Positions 16,961 through 24,293 of a stretch of 64,000 nt of DNA are shown here, piece by piece. The stretch lies in contig NZ_PVMZ01000007.1 in the NCBI RefSeq assembly GCF_003001815.1, positions 372,001-436,000 on the forward strand, read 5' to 3'. Each line of letters opens with the position of its first letter. The stretch's first letter is position 1. The notes beneath the pieces are model-generated. The model saw only the letters and a list, made by a program, of their open reading frames with translations. It was not told the DNA's origin and did not search any database. This DNA is from Actinoplanes italicus (lineage in GTDB: Bacteria > Actinomycetota > Actinomycetes > Mycobacteriales > Micromonosporaceae). Position numbers and translations under genes: made by a program.

Positions 16961-17884
16961 ATGTCGCTGCTGCAGGAACTCGGCGCCCAGCTCCGGGCCA
17001 CCTCTGACGATCTTCCCACCGGGCTGGTCGCGGCCGCGATGGACAAGATCCGCAGCGCCACCGAGCTGCTCCGATGGGTGCAGGAGGAGTCCAGCAAGGA
17101 CCTGGGTGTGCAGCGCCTGGGCCACGCCACCGAGCACGCCGAGACCGCCGCGGCGGCGCTGCGCGCTGTGCAGGACGCCGTCGAGGCGTACCTCGGCGCC
17201 CTCGGTCTCTCCGGGACTCCGGGTGCCGCGCCGGGCCAGGAGTGGCGCACCGCGCTGCGCCGCGAGGAGGACCGGGAGCAGAAACCGCGGTCCGGTGACG
17301 CGGAGCCGGCCGAGCCGGTGGAGAGCCTCGGCCCGTGGTGGCAGCAGCGGGTGGCGAAACTGACCGGTGAGGCGGCGCCCGCCGGGAAGGACGGGCCGGA
17401 GATGGGCAAGCCGGCCGACGCCTCCGAGCTGCTGCGCCGGATCGCCACAGGCGTGCGTTCCGGCGACCGGGGCCGCCTCGGGCGCGAGTTGCACGCGGTC
17501 AACGCCTCCACCGGGCTGGGGCTGTCGGCGATCACCCCGCAGGTGTTGCATCGGCTGGCCGGTGATCTGCTCGGTCACGATCCGCGGCCGGAGGACGTGC
17601 CGCGGCTGCGGACTGCCGCCGAGAACCGGGTGCGGGCGCTGCTTCCCGGCACCCCGCCGGGCGTGCTGGAGACGCTCCTGGACCGGATCTGCCGTGTCCC
17701 GCTCGATCAGCAGCAGCAGAAACGCGGTGACCAGCCGGCTCCACACCCGGCGGACAGCGCGGTCACCGCGAGCGTGCTCACCGGTGTGTTCCTGGCCCGG
17801 CTGGGCCGTGACGCCGCGGCGCTCGACCCGGACGCGCCCGAGCCGGCCCGCCCCGCGCCCGGCACCCCGGAGGAGAGCCGGTGA
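16961..17884 (+). CDS. Hypothetical helical protein, second gene of FtsK cassette
   Basis: A 307-residue cytosolic protein without a recognised domain. Residues 1-90 are helical (ELGAQLRATSDDLPTGLVAA ... AETAAAALRAVQDAVEAYL) and resemble an enlarged version of the small upstream protein. Residues 95-150 are a charged linker. Residues 150-265 form a second helical domain (ASELLRRIATGVRSGDRGRL ... VLETLLDRICRVPLDQQQQK), and the tail is Pro-rich. Its TGA overlaps a GTG that opens a 23-codon mini-ORF at the junction with the ATPase gene. Role unknown; co-transcription with the ATPase suggests an adaptor or a substrate-binding partner. Confidence 0.78.
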   Translation: MSLLQELGAQLRATSDDLPTGLVAAAMDKIRSATELLRWVQEESSKDLGVQRLGHATEHAETAAAALRAVQDAVEAYLGALGLSGTPGAAPGQEWRTALRREEDREQKPRSGDAEPAEPVESLGPWWQQRVAKLTGEAAPAGKDGPEMGKPADASELLRRIATGVRSGDRGRLGRELHAVNASTGLGLSAITPQVLHRLAGDLLGHDPRPEDVPRLRTAAENRVRALLPGTPPGVLETLLDRICRVPLDQQQQKRGDQPAPHPADSAVTASVLTGVFLARLGRDAAALDPDAPEPARPAPGTPEESR

Positions 17885-17987
17885 CGCGGAACGAGAGACT
17901 GGACGCAGCCGCGGTGATGCGCCCGGCCGACGCGCCGGAGGGCGGCCGGTGACCCGGAACGGGAGATCGGATACGGGTCATGGCTGA
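17881..17987 (+). repeat. Duplicated operon junction with two chained mini-ORFs
   Basis: GCCGGTGAC(G/C)CGGAACG(A/G)GAGA occurs twice, starting 17877 and 17945, about 68 bp apart. The GTG at 17881 overlaps the upstream stop and opens VTRNERLDAAAVMRPADAP..., closing at 17952. The second GTG at 17949 overlaps that stop and runs VTRNGRSDTGHG to 17987, past the ATPase ATG at 17980. Both joints are GTGA, so coupling is unbroken. Peptide expression is not shown. Confidence 0.75.
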
Positions 17988-20796
17988 ATCCACCAAGAAC
18001 CGGGTGATCGAGATCCGGGCGGGACTGTCCCAGGCGCTCGGCGCCGCGCAGGCCGCCCTGGAACGGGCGCTGGACGCGCGGAAGGCGGCCGAGGCACGCT
18101 ACCGGCGGATCGTCGCGGCCGCGGCCGCCCGGCGGCGGAAGCTGGCGGCGGCCCGCGACGAGCGGATCCACGAGATCGAGTCGTGGCACGACACCGAGCT
18201 GTCGGCGCTGGCCGGCGCGGCGGCGGGCGCGGCCGACCGGGCGGCGCCCGGCGCGGCCGGCGAGCCGTGGCACAGCTGGGAGCCGACGCCCCTGGAACGG
18301 GCCGCCGAGCTGCGGGTCGGCCGGTTGATGCTGCCCGAGGCGCCGCTGCCGCCGCCGGTGCGCAACGAGCGGCCGGCAGCCGCCGACCGGCACACCGACG
18401 ACGGCGAACACTGGACCGGCGGTGCCTGGGCGGGTGCGCCCGGCGAGGTCACCGACGCGTGGGCCGGGCCGGACAGTGAGCCGCCGGAGAGCGTTCCCGC
18501 GCCGGTGGCCGACGACTCGCCGCCGGTCACGCCGGCGCTGGTGCGGCTGCTCGACCACGGGCACATCGTGGTCGAGGGCGATCAGCGTCTCGGCGACGAC
18601 GTGGTGGCGGGGCTGCTGCTGCGTGCGCTGGGCACCAGCACGGCGGGGCAGGTGCGGATCATCGGGTACGACCCCGAGCACCTCGGCGGCGGCCTGGCCG
18701 GGTTCGCGCCGCTGGCACCCGCGGGCGTGCTCACCTTCGTCGGCCCGGGCGGGCTGGACAAGCTGCTCGACGAGCTGGTCGGGCACGTCCGGCGGATCAA
18801 CGAGACGGTGCTGGCCGGTGAGTACACCTCGTTGCGGGAGCTGCACGCGGCCACGAAACGGCGGCCGGAGCCGTGGCGGGTGGCGGTGCTGCTCGGCGGC
18901 GGGGATCTGTCCCGGCACGAGCGGTCCCAGCTGGACCGGCTGCTGCGTACCGGTGCGGCGTGCGGGGTGCACCTGGTGATCCGGGGGCAGGCCGTGGAGC
19001 CGGGTCCGGGGATCGAGTTCGTGGTGGCGGCGCCGGGTGACGACGCCCGCGTGGACAGTGCGGGTGCTCTGCCCGTACGACTGGATCATGGTCCTACGCC
19101 GACCCTCGTGACCGCGACGTGCCGTCAGATCGCCGAGGCGGTGGCCGCCGGGCCGGCGCCGGTGGCGCTGGACAGCCTCCTGCCGGAGGCGGGCGCGGAG
19201 TGGCGCGAGAGTTCCGCCACCGAGCTGACCGCGCCGCTCGGGGACAGTCCGCAGGGGCCGCGGGTGCACGTGACGCTGAGCGACTATCCGCCGCACGCGT
19301 TGATCGCCGGGCCGTCCGGGACCGGTAAGACGAACTTCATCTACGCCTGGATGGGCGCGCTCGCGGCCCGCTACTCCCCCGACGAGCTGGCGTTCTACCT
19401 GCTCGACTTCAAGGAGGGGGTGTCGTTCGCGCGGTTCGCGCCGGGCCGGCGGGATCCGAGCTGGCTGCCGCACGTCCGGCTGGTCGGGGTGAACGTCAAC
19501 ACCGACCGTGAGTTCGGGCTGGCGCTGCTGCGGTTCCTGAGCGGCGAGCTGAAGCGGCGCGCCGACGCCGCCAAGCAGTACGAGGTGACGAACCTGGCCG
19601 AGTTGCGGGCCGAGGATCCGGAGGGCTCGTGGCCCCGGATCCTGGCCGTGGTCGACGAGTTCCAGGTGCTGCTCTCCGGCCGGGACTCGGTATCCGCCGA
19701 GGCCGTCGATCTGCTCGAGGACCTCGCCCGGCGGGGCCGCTCGCAGGGCATCCACCTGATCCTGGCGAGCCAGGACGTGTCCGGCATCGAGGCGCTGTGG
19801 GGGCGGCCCGCGCTGGTCGCCCAGTTCAGTCTGCGGATCGCCCTGCCCCGGGCGCGGCGGGTGCTGGCCGAGACGAACGCGGCGGCCGACTCGCTCCCCC
19901 GGTATCACGCGGTGGTCAACGCCGACTCGGGCGCCACCGAGGCGAACCGGGTGGTACGGGTCCCGGCCGCCGGCGACCGCGAGCAGTGGAGCGCCCTGCA
20001 GCACCGGCTGTGGCGGCGCCGCCCGCCGGAGGTGGGGCCGCCACGGCTGTTCGACGGTGACGTGATCCCCAAGCTCGCCGACAGCCCCGACTTCCGCCAG
20101 CTGCGGGCCAGTGCGTCGCCGGCCGCGCCGATCGCGCTGCTCGGCGAGACCATCGACGTGGCGGCCCGCTCGGCGCGGACCGTGCTGCGCCGGGCGCCGG
20201 GCCGCAACCTGGCGGTGCTCGGCACCCGGGTGGACGAGGCGTGCGCGATCCTGGCGACGGCGGGCCGGTCACTGGCCGCGCAGTTCCCGCCGGACGGCGC
20301 CCGGTTCTCGGTGGTCTGCCTCGACCAGGACGCACGGGCCGCGGCGGAGGCGCTGCACGCCCGGATCCCGGACTGCGGGTGGTACGACATGGAGAACGTG
20401 GACTGGCTGCTGGAGGACGCCGCCGCGGAGGCGACCGCGGCGTGGCCGGCGGACCGGCCGCACTTCATCCTGATCTACGCGGCCGACGCGCTGCCCGGCG
20501 GCAAGGAGGCCGCCGAGCAGCTGCGGACCGTGCTGCGCCAGGGCCCGGAGCGGCGGCTGCACGTGCTCGGCTGGTGGCGCGGGGCCGGACTGCTGCGCGA
20601 CTCGCTCGGCGGGCACGCGTCGCGGACCGATCCGATCGGCGCATGGGTGGCCCTGGACGTGCACGGCAGCGAACTGTCGCCGTACTACCCGGGCCAGGGC
20701 GCGCCGAACTGGTATCCGCGGCCGTGGCGGGCCCTGCATTTCGACCGCTCGGTGCATCGTGGCGCCGAGGTGATCATCCCTTACGGAACCTCATGA
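17980..20796 (+). CDS. FtsK/SpoIIIE-type ATPase
   Basis: A 938-residue protein. Residues 1-75 are a coiled coil (EIRAGLSQALGAAQAALERAL), followed by a linker and a region of about residues 180-400. The FtsK/SpoIIIE motor domain follows, with Walker A GPSGTGKT (about 443-450), Walker B ILAVVDEFQ (about 552-560) and the sensor-like stretch LARRGRSQGIHLILASQDV. Residues 690-938 look like a second, degenerate motor domain in which the P-loop is replaced by PGRNLAVLGTRVDEA. No transmembrane segment is visible, unlike true FtsK or EccC; the membrane part is probably the next gene product. The tandem motor layout recalls type VII EccC. Start MAESTKNRV at 17980 overlaps the second junction mini-ORF; its stop overlaps the next start (ATGA). 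Confidence 0.87.
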   Translation: MAESTKNRVIEIRAGLSQALGAAQAALERALDARKAAEARYRRIVAAAAARRRKLAAARDERIHEIESWHDTELSALAGAAAGAADRAAPGAAGEPWHSWEPTPLERAAELRVGRLMLPEAPLPPPVRNERPAAADRHTDDGEHWTGGAWAGAPGEVTDAWAGPDSEPPESVPAPVADDSPPVTPALVRLLDHGHIVVEGDQRLGDDVVAGLLLRALGTSTAGQVRIIGYDPEHLGGGLAGFAPLAPAGVLTFVGPGGLDKLLDELVGHVRRINETVLAGEYTSLRELHAATKRRPEPWRVAVLLGGGDLSRHERSQLDRLLRTGAACGVHLVIRGQAVEPGPGIEFVVAAPGDDARVDSAGALPVRLDHGPTPTLVTATCRQIAEAVAAGPAPVALDSLLPEAGAEWRESSATELTAPLGDSPQGPRVHVTLSDYPPHALIAGPSGTGKTNFIYAWMGALAARYSPDELAFYLLDFKEGVSFARFAPGRRDPSWLPHVRLVGVNVNTDREFGLALLRFLSGELKRRADAAKQYEVTNLAELRAEDPEGSWPRILAVVDEFQVLLSGRDSVSAEAVDLLEDLARRGRSQGIHLILASQDVSGIEALWGRPALVAQFSLRIALPRARRVLAETNAAADSLPRYHAVVNADSGATEANRVVRVPAAGDREQWSALQHRLWRRRPPEVGPPRLFDGDVIPKLADSPDFRQLRASASPAAPIALLGETIDVAARSARTVLRRAPGRNLAVLGTRVDEACAILATAGRSLAAQFPPDGARFSVVCLDQDARAAAEALHARIPDCGWYDMENVDWLLEDAAAEATAAWPADRPHFILIYAADALPGGKEAAEQLRTVLRQGPERRLHVLGWWRGAGLLRDSLGGHASRTDPIGAWVALDVHGSELSPYYPGQGAPNWYPRPWRALHFDRSVHRGAEVIIPYGTS

Positions 20797-21506
20797 GCGA
20801 ACTGCAACCGGCCGACTTCGAGCGCGCCGACTACCGGACCGTCCTGCGGCGGCTGACCAGCCTCGACGAGAAGGCGAGCGGCCTGCGGGCGGAGGCCCGG
20901 CGGTGGTACGCCGATCGCGCGGCCGCCGCCGACGCCGCAGTCGGAGAGGCCGCGGGACAGCTGGAGGCGGCCGAGCGGGCCGTCCGGGCCGCTCAGCGCG
21001 ATCTGGAGCGGGTCGACGCCCGGGCCGCGGGCCTGTGGTCGGACTTCGTGCACCGGGTCGGGCCGCCGGCCGAGCGGTTCGGCCGCACCCTGCCTCCCGC
21101 CAGCATCCCCCGCCAGCGCGCCGACGAGGCGGACCGCGACGCCGAGGACTATCTGAAAGAGGTGGAGAACCGGGTCCGGTACACGCCACCGGCCCGGCCG
21201 ATCACCCTCGGAACGAAGATCGTTTTCGGGCTGCTGGGGCTGGCCGGAGGGCTGCTCGGTGTGATCGGCAACCTGATGGTCCGGCGTACCGGCACGGCGG
21301 CCGGCGGTGACTGGCAGCAGGCCGCACCGGTGGTGGCGCTGCTGGTCCTGCTGCTGTTCCCGGTGCTGGCGGTGGTGGCGGCGAAACTCATCGCCGACCG
21401 CCGGGACGCGCCGCTGGACACGTCGGCGGTCGTGACGGTCCTCGGTACCGGCCTGGTGACGGCCGGGCTGCTGTTCGCCGCGGTGCTGACGGCCCAGCCG
21501 ACCTGA
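20793..21506 (+). CDS. Coiled-coil membrane protein, fourth gene of FtsK cassette
   Basis: A 237-residue protein. Residues 1-130 are charged and helical (EKASGLRAEARRWYADRAAA ... GEAAGQLEAAERAVRAAQRD), then three transmembrane helices near 140-165, 173-198 and 206-233. The ATG at 20793 overlaps the ATPase stop (ATGA). It is the only membrane component of the cassette and probably anchors the soluble motor to the membrane through its coiled coil, which would match the motor's own N-terminal coiled coil. No family recognised. Confidence 0.8.
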   Translation: MSELQPADFERADYRTVLRRLTSLDEKASGLRAEARRWYADRAAAADAAVGEAAGQLEAAERAVRAAQRDLERVDARAAGLWSDFVHRVGPPAERFGRTLPPASIPRQRADEADRDAEDYLKEVENRVRYTPPARPITLGTKIVFGLLGLAGGLLGVIGNLMVRRTGTAAGGDWQQAAPVVALLVLLLFPVLAVVAAKLIADRRDAPLDTSAVVTVLGTGLVTAGLLFAAVLTAQPT

Positions 21507-21532
21507 CGGCCCAGCCGACCTGACGGCTCAGC
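21487..21532. repeat. 17-bp tandem duplication at a stop codon
   Basis: TGACGGCCCAGCCGACC occurs twice in tandem (21487-21503, 21504-21520), followed by a third partial copy. The stop codon of the membrane gene is the first TGA of the second copy, and the third copy reaches the stop of the convergent acidic-protein gene. It is a recent slippage-type duplication. Confidence 0.85.
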
Positions 21533-21707
21533 GCGGGTTGAGGTCGAGGTGCCGGCGGGCCTCCTCCTCGACGCCGGCCGGGACGTCCGGGCCCGAGTCG
21601 CCTCCGCCGTGCGCCTCGTCGTACTCGTAGTCGCCGCCGGAGGCCTCGTAGTCGCCGGAAGCGGAGTCCCGTTCATCGTCGCGGATGCTCTCTGGTGAAT
21701 CGGTCAT
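21528..21707 (-). CDS. Small acidic hypothetical protein
   Basis: A possible 59-residue protein starting MTDSPESIRDDERDSASG and continuing with a Gly/Asp/Tyr-rich stretch to a basic end (EEEARRHLDLNPR). It is strongly acidic and looks disordered. It is convergent with the FtsK cassette and partly overlaps the 17-bp duplication. No homology is recognised. Codon third positions are GC-rich, as in real genes here, but the short length keeps the call tentative. Confidence 0.5.
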   Translation of the reverse strand: MTDSPESIRDDERDSASGDYEASGGDYEYDEAHGGGDSGPDVPAGVEEEARRHLDLNPR

Positions 21708-22184
21708 GGAACCGGTTGTACCCGGGAACGGCGACGGAATGCCGAGAATCGGCACATCGGGATGGCACGAGCGGACATCGGACGGGTTCCTGCCGGCCCG
21801 CCGCGACACTGCACGTGCGGCTGTCCGGTAACGCCGCTGTGGCGGACCGCCGGTTTCGGATACCCGCGACTGCACGAGGGCGCCGCGAAACCGTGGCCGC
21901 GATAGGGAACGGCGGCACTGCGGTCGTGGCTCGATCGCATGCGCGTACCGGAAATGTTCGTGTTCTTCAACAATGACCGCGGCGGCGCGGCGGTCAACGA
22001 CGCCGGAGTGATGCCGGCGCCGGCCGGCCGTCGTGGCATGAACGCAGGGCCGGTCCCGCGGATTCGACCACGATGATTCCTCGCCGGCCGACAATTCTTC
22101 AGTAAAGCAAGTGGTGCCCGGCAATGCGCCGTGGCGTCGAATTGCGATTACCGGGCCCGCCCGGTCCGACGGGCCCGGACGACG
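21708..22184. other. Non-coding gap with one terminator
   Basis: About 477 bp without a convincing gene. At its right end a perfect 9-bp stem, CCGGGCCCG (22151-22159) with CGGGCCCGG (22170-22178), can terminate the leftward DksA/TraR-type gene. The rest is slightly less GC-rich than the genes around it. Confidence 0.6.
22151..22178 (-). terminator. Hairpin downstream of DksA/TraR-type gene
   Basis: Perfect 9-bp stem with a 10-nt loop, 7 bp past the stop codon of the leftward gene at 22185. No U-tract follows, as is usual in high-GC actinomycetes. Confidence 0.65.
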
Positions 22185-22607
22185 TCAGCTGGCCCGCCGC
22201 TCACGCACCTGCTTGCAGTTCACGCACGTGGTCGCCGACGGGAACACCTCGAGCCGCTCCACCGGGATCGGGTTGGAACAGCCCTCGCAGTTGCCATAGG
22301 TTCCCTCGTCGAGCCGGTGCAGCGCGTGTTCCGCCTGGGTGCGCCGGTCCAGCAGCGTCCTCAGCAGCGAGGTCGCGGCGTCCCGCTCGGCCGTCTTGGA
22401 TCCGCTGTCGGCCTGGTCGTCACCGGCGGCGTCGCCGATCTCGACCAGCCGCAGACGGGTGTTCTGAGCGACGGCCTCCTCGTACTCGCGGTCGAGATCC
22501 TCGAACCGGCTCTGCAGGAGCACCCGGATCTGCTCGATCTCATCGGCCGAGCGCCCCCTGGCCGTGCTCGCGCCCTTACCCGCAACAACCGCTCCGTTGA
22601 CGAGCAT
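22185..22607 (-). CDS. TraR/DksA C4-type zinc finger protein
   Basis: A 140-residue protein of the DksA/TraR family. Residues 20-95 are a coiled coil (EIEQIRVLLQSRFEDLDREY), and the C-terminal zinc finger reads GNCEGCSNPIPVERLEVFP...CVNC with all four cysteines. DksA-type proteins enter the RNA polymerase secondary channel and modify initiation, often with ppGpp; actinobacterial members are poorly studied. The N-terminal 20 residues are extra and flexible. It stands alone, with a hairpin behind it. Confidence 0.9.
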   Translation of the reverse strand: MLVNGAVVAGKGASTARGRSADEIEQIRVLLQSRFEDLDREYEEAVAQNTRLRLVEIGDAAGDDQADSGSKTAERDAATSLLRTLLDRRTQAEHALHRLDEGTYGNCEGCSNPIPVERLEVFPSATTCVNCKQVRERRAS

Positions 22608-22805
22608 GCAGTCCCCCTGCCCTTCACTCTGCCCCGACCGGTGGCCATCGCCGGGTCACCCTCGTCCCGGCCGGCTCGGCATGTGGAGCCGGACGATACC
22701 CACCGCCGGAGATCCCAAACGGGACCCCCGCAAAAAAGTAACCGGAGCATAACTGTCGGTGTTCGAATCCGCCACGGACTCGGCACGTGGGTCTTGTGCC
22801 GGGCG

Positions 22806-23438
22806 TCACCAGGTGGTCGTCACGAGCGCTGGGCGGCGGGGGTCGTCGAGACGAACGACCACGTCAGCGAAGGTTTCCGGGGCTACCTCGGCGGCGTAGC
22901 GGCCGTACGCCGGAAGTGTCCAGGCCAGCTCGGCCGGAGTCCGCCGGGCGAGTGCGGCCGGAGTCAGCTCAAGGTGGACGGAGAAGTCGAACGGCAGGCC
23001 CGAACCGAGCAGCAGAGGGCCGCTGACCAGCACGATCGCGCCCGGCGGCAGCTGCCTGTACGGAACTCGGGCGGCCCGGTCCACACCCGCGTCCCAGAGC
23101 CGCTCCAGGATGCGACCCGACCCGTCCGGGCCGGATGGGGAGAGAACCTCACGGATCAGGCCCGCCTCGTCGAACCAGCCGGTGTAGAAAGAGTCCGGAT
23201 TGGTGCGCCCGAACTCCAGTCGCAGCGACGCGGGACGGAGGAAATCCCTGGTGTCCACACGGACCGCGGGCCGGCCACGGACGCGCAGCGGGTCGACCAG
23301 CGCGTCCGCCAGCCGGCCCGGGTCAGCCGCGTCGGAGCCGTCGACGGCCACTCGCAGGCGGCTGTCGGATTCCCGACTCGCCAGCCGTTCGGCGAGGTCG
23401 TCGACGAGAAGGGGAAAGGAGACGGGACGGACCTGCAT
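22806..23438 (-). CDS. Uridine-kinase-like protein with degenerate P-loop
   Basis: A 210-residue protein shaped like a uridine/nucleoside kinase: a central strand leading to the expected P-loop position (LRVAVDGSDAADPGRL), then DTRDFLRPASLRLEFGR and SFYTGWFDEAGL, as in the family. The P-loop lacks the Lys-Ser/Thr of GKS/T (DGSDAAD instead), so ATP binding or catalysis is doubtful. It follows the winged-helix regulator gene by 4 bp, so the two are co-expressed. It may be a nucleotide-sensing partner rather than a kinase; that is inference. Confidence 0.75.
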   Translation of the reverse strand: MQVRPVSFPLLVDDLAERLASRESDSRLRVAVDGSDAADPGRLADALVDPLRVRGRPAVRVDTRDFLRPASLRLEFGRTNPDSFYTGWFDEAGLIREVLSPSGPDGSGRILERLWDAGVDRAARVPYRQLPPGAIVLVSGPLLLGSGLPFDFSVHLELTPAALARRTPAELAWTLPAYGRYAAEVAPETFADVVVRLDDPRRPALVTTTW

Positions 23439-23442
23439 ACGT

Positions 23443-24018
23443 TCAATCGTGCGGCAGGATGCTGATCTGCGCGTCGTCGGCCAGGCGGTAGCCCACCCCG
23501 TAGACGGTGGTGATCAGCGGCAGGTGGTTGCCCAGCTTGAGCCGCAGGCGGCGCACGTGGACGTCCACGGTGCGCTCTCCGGCCCGCTCGTAACCCCAGA
23601 CCGCGGCGAGCAGCTGCGCACGGGTGAAGACCCGGCGGGGACGCTCGGCCAGATATTGCAGGAGGTCGAACTCCAGGCGTGTCAGTGGCAGTGCGGCGCC
23701 GTCCAGCAGCGCCTGACGCGACGAGGTCAGCAGACGCACCTCGGGACCGTCGAAGGCGCCGTCGGCGGCCTCCACGGGCGTCTCCGGCTCACCCTCGGGC
23801 AGCGCCGGCGCCTGCTCGACGGTGACCGTCCCCTTGCTCAGCTCGACCAGCTCCCGAACCGCGGCGAGGAGACGGTGCGCCTGTGGGGAGACCACATCCC
23901 CGGTGAGCGGAATGGCGAGCGTCACGGTCAGCGCGGGCTCGGCGGCGCGGCGGGCGGCACCCCGGCCCGGTCCGGCGGAACGACGATCGGCACGCGGCGA
24001 CAATGCGCTGACCGGCAT
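23443..24018 (-). CDS. OmpR-type winged-helix regulator without receiver
   Basis: A 191-residue regulator. The C-terminal half is a Trans_reg_C winged helix (LPLTRLEFDLLQYLAERPRR, FTRAQLLAAVWG, RTVDVHVRRLRLKLG, ITTVYGVGYRL). The N-terminal half has no phospho-acceptor receiver; it resembles a small alpha/beta segment (LTVTLAIPLTGDVVSPQAHR). The ATG at 24018 has a GGGAG site 9 bp upstream; a GTG at 24066 in the same frame is an alternative. Activity is probably set by something other than phosphorylation. The upstream 24019-24237 region is markedly AT-richer than the surroundings. Confidence 0.85.
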   Translation of the reverse strand: MPVSALSPRADRRSAGPGRGAARRAAEPALTVTLAIPLTGDVVSPQAHRLLAAVRELVELSKGTVTVEQAPALPEGEPETPVEAADGAFDGPEVRLLTSSRQALLDGAALPLTRLEFDLLQYLAERPRRVFTRAQLLAAVWGYERAGERTVDVHVRRLRLKLGNHLPLITTVYGVGYRLADDAQISILPHD

Positions 24019-24237
24019 TGATTCATCTCCCAGAATTTGCTGCGGCAAGCGAATATGTTTATTCACTCTGCGTAAATGCCCGAACGATATTTCCGGTCCG
24101 CCGGTGAGCGGGTCAAGTCGCCAACCACACTGTGGGAAAGACGTTCCATATTGGCGTGCGGCCCCGCGAATTCATCCCGGGAACGTTCTCTGTCAGCCTC
24201 ATTAAACATTGCCGAACGTCATGGGCGGTAAGACAAG

Positions 24238-24268
24238 CGGGGGTGCCGCCGTCAAGGCGACACCCCCG
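24238..24268 (-). terminator. Terminator hairpin after secA2
   Basis: CGGGGGTGCCGCC (24238-24250) and GGCGACACCCCCG (24256-24268) pair with one mismatch around a 5-nt loop, 25 bp past the SecA2 stop. Confidence 0.85.
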
Positions 24269-24293
24269 GATTGAATCGAAATACTCTGTGACC

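Noticed and set aside
22755..22800. tRNA T-arm-like GTTCGAATCC near 22763
   Set aside because: The arm does not pair on both sides and no anticodon or acceptor stem can be drawn around it.
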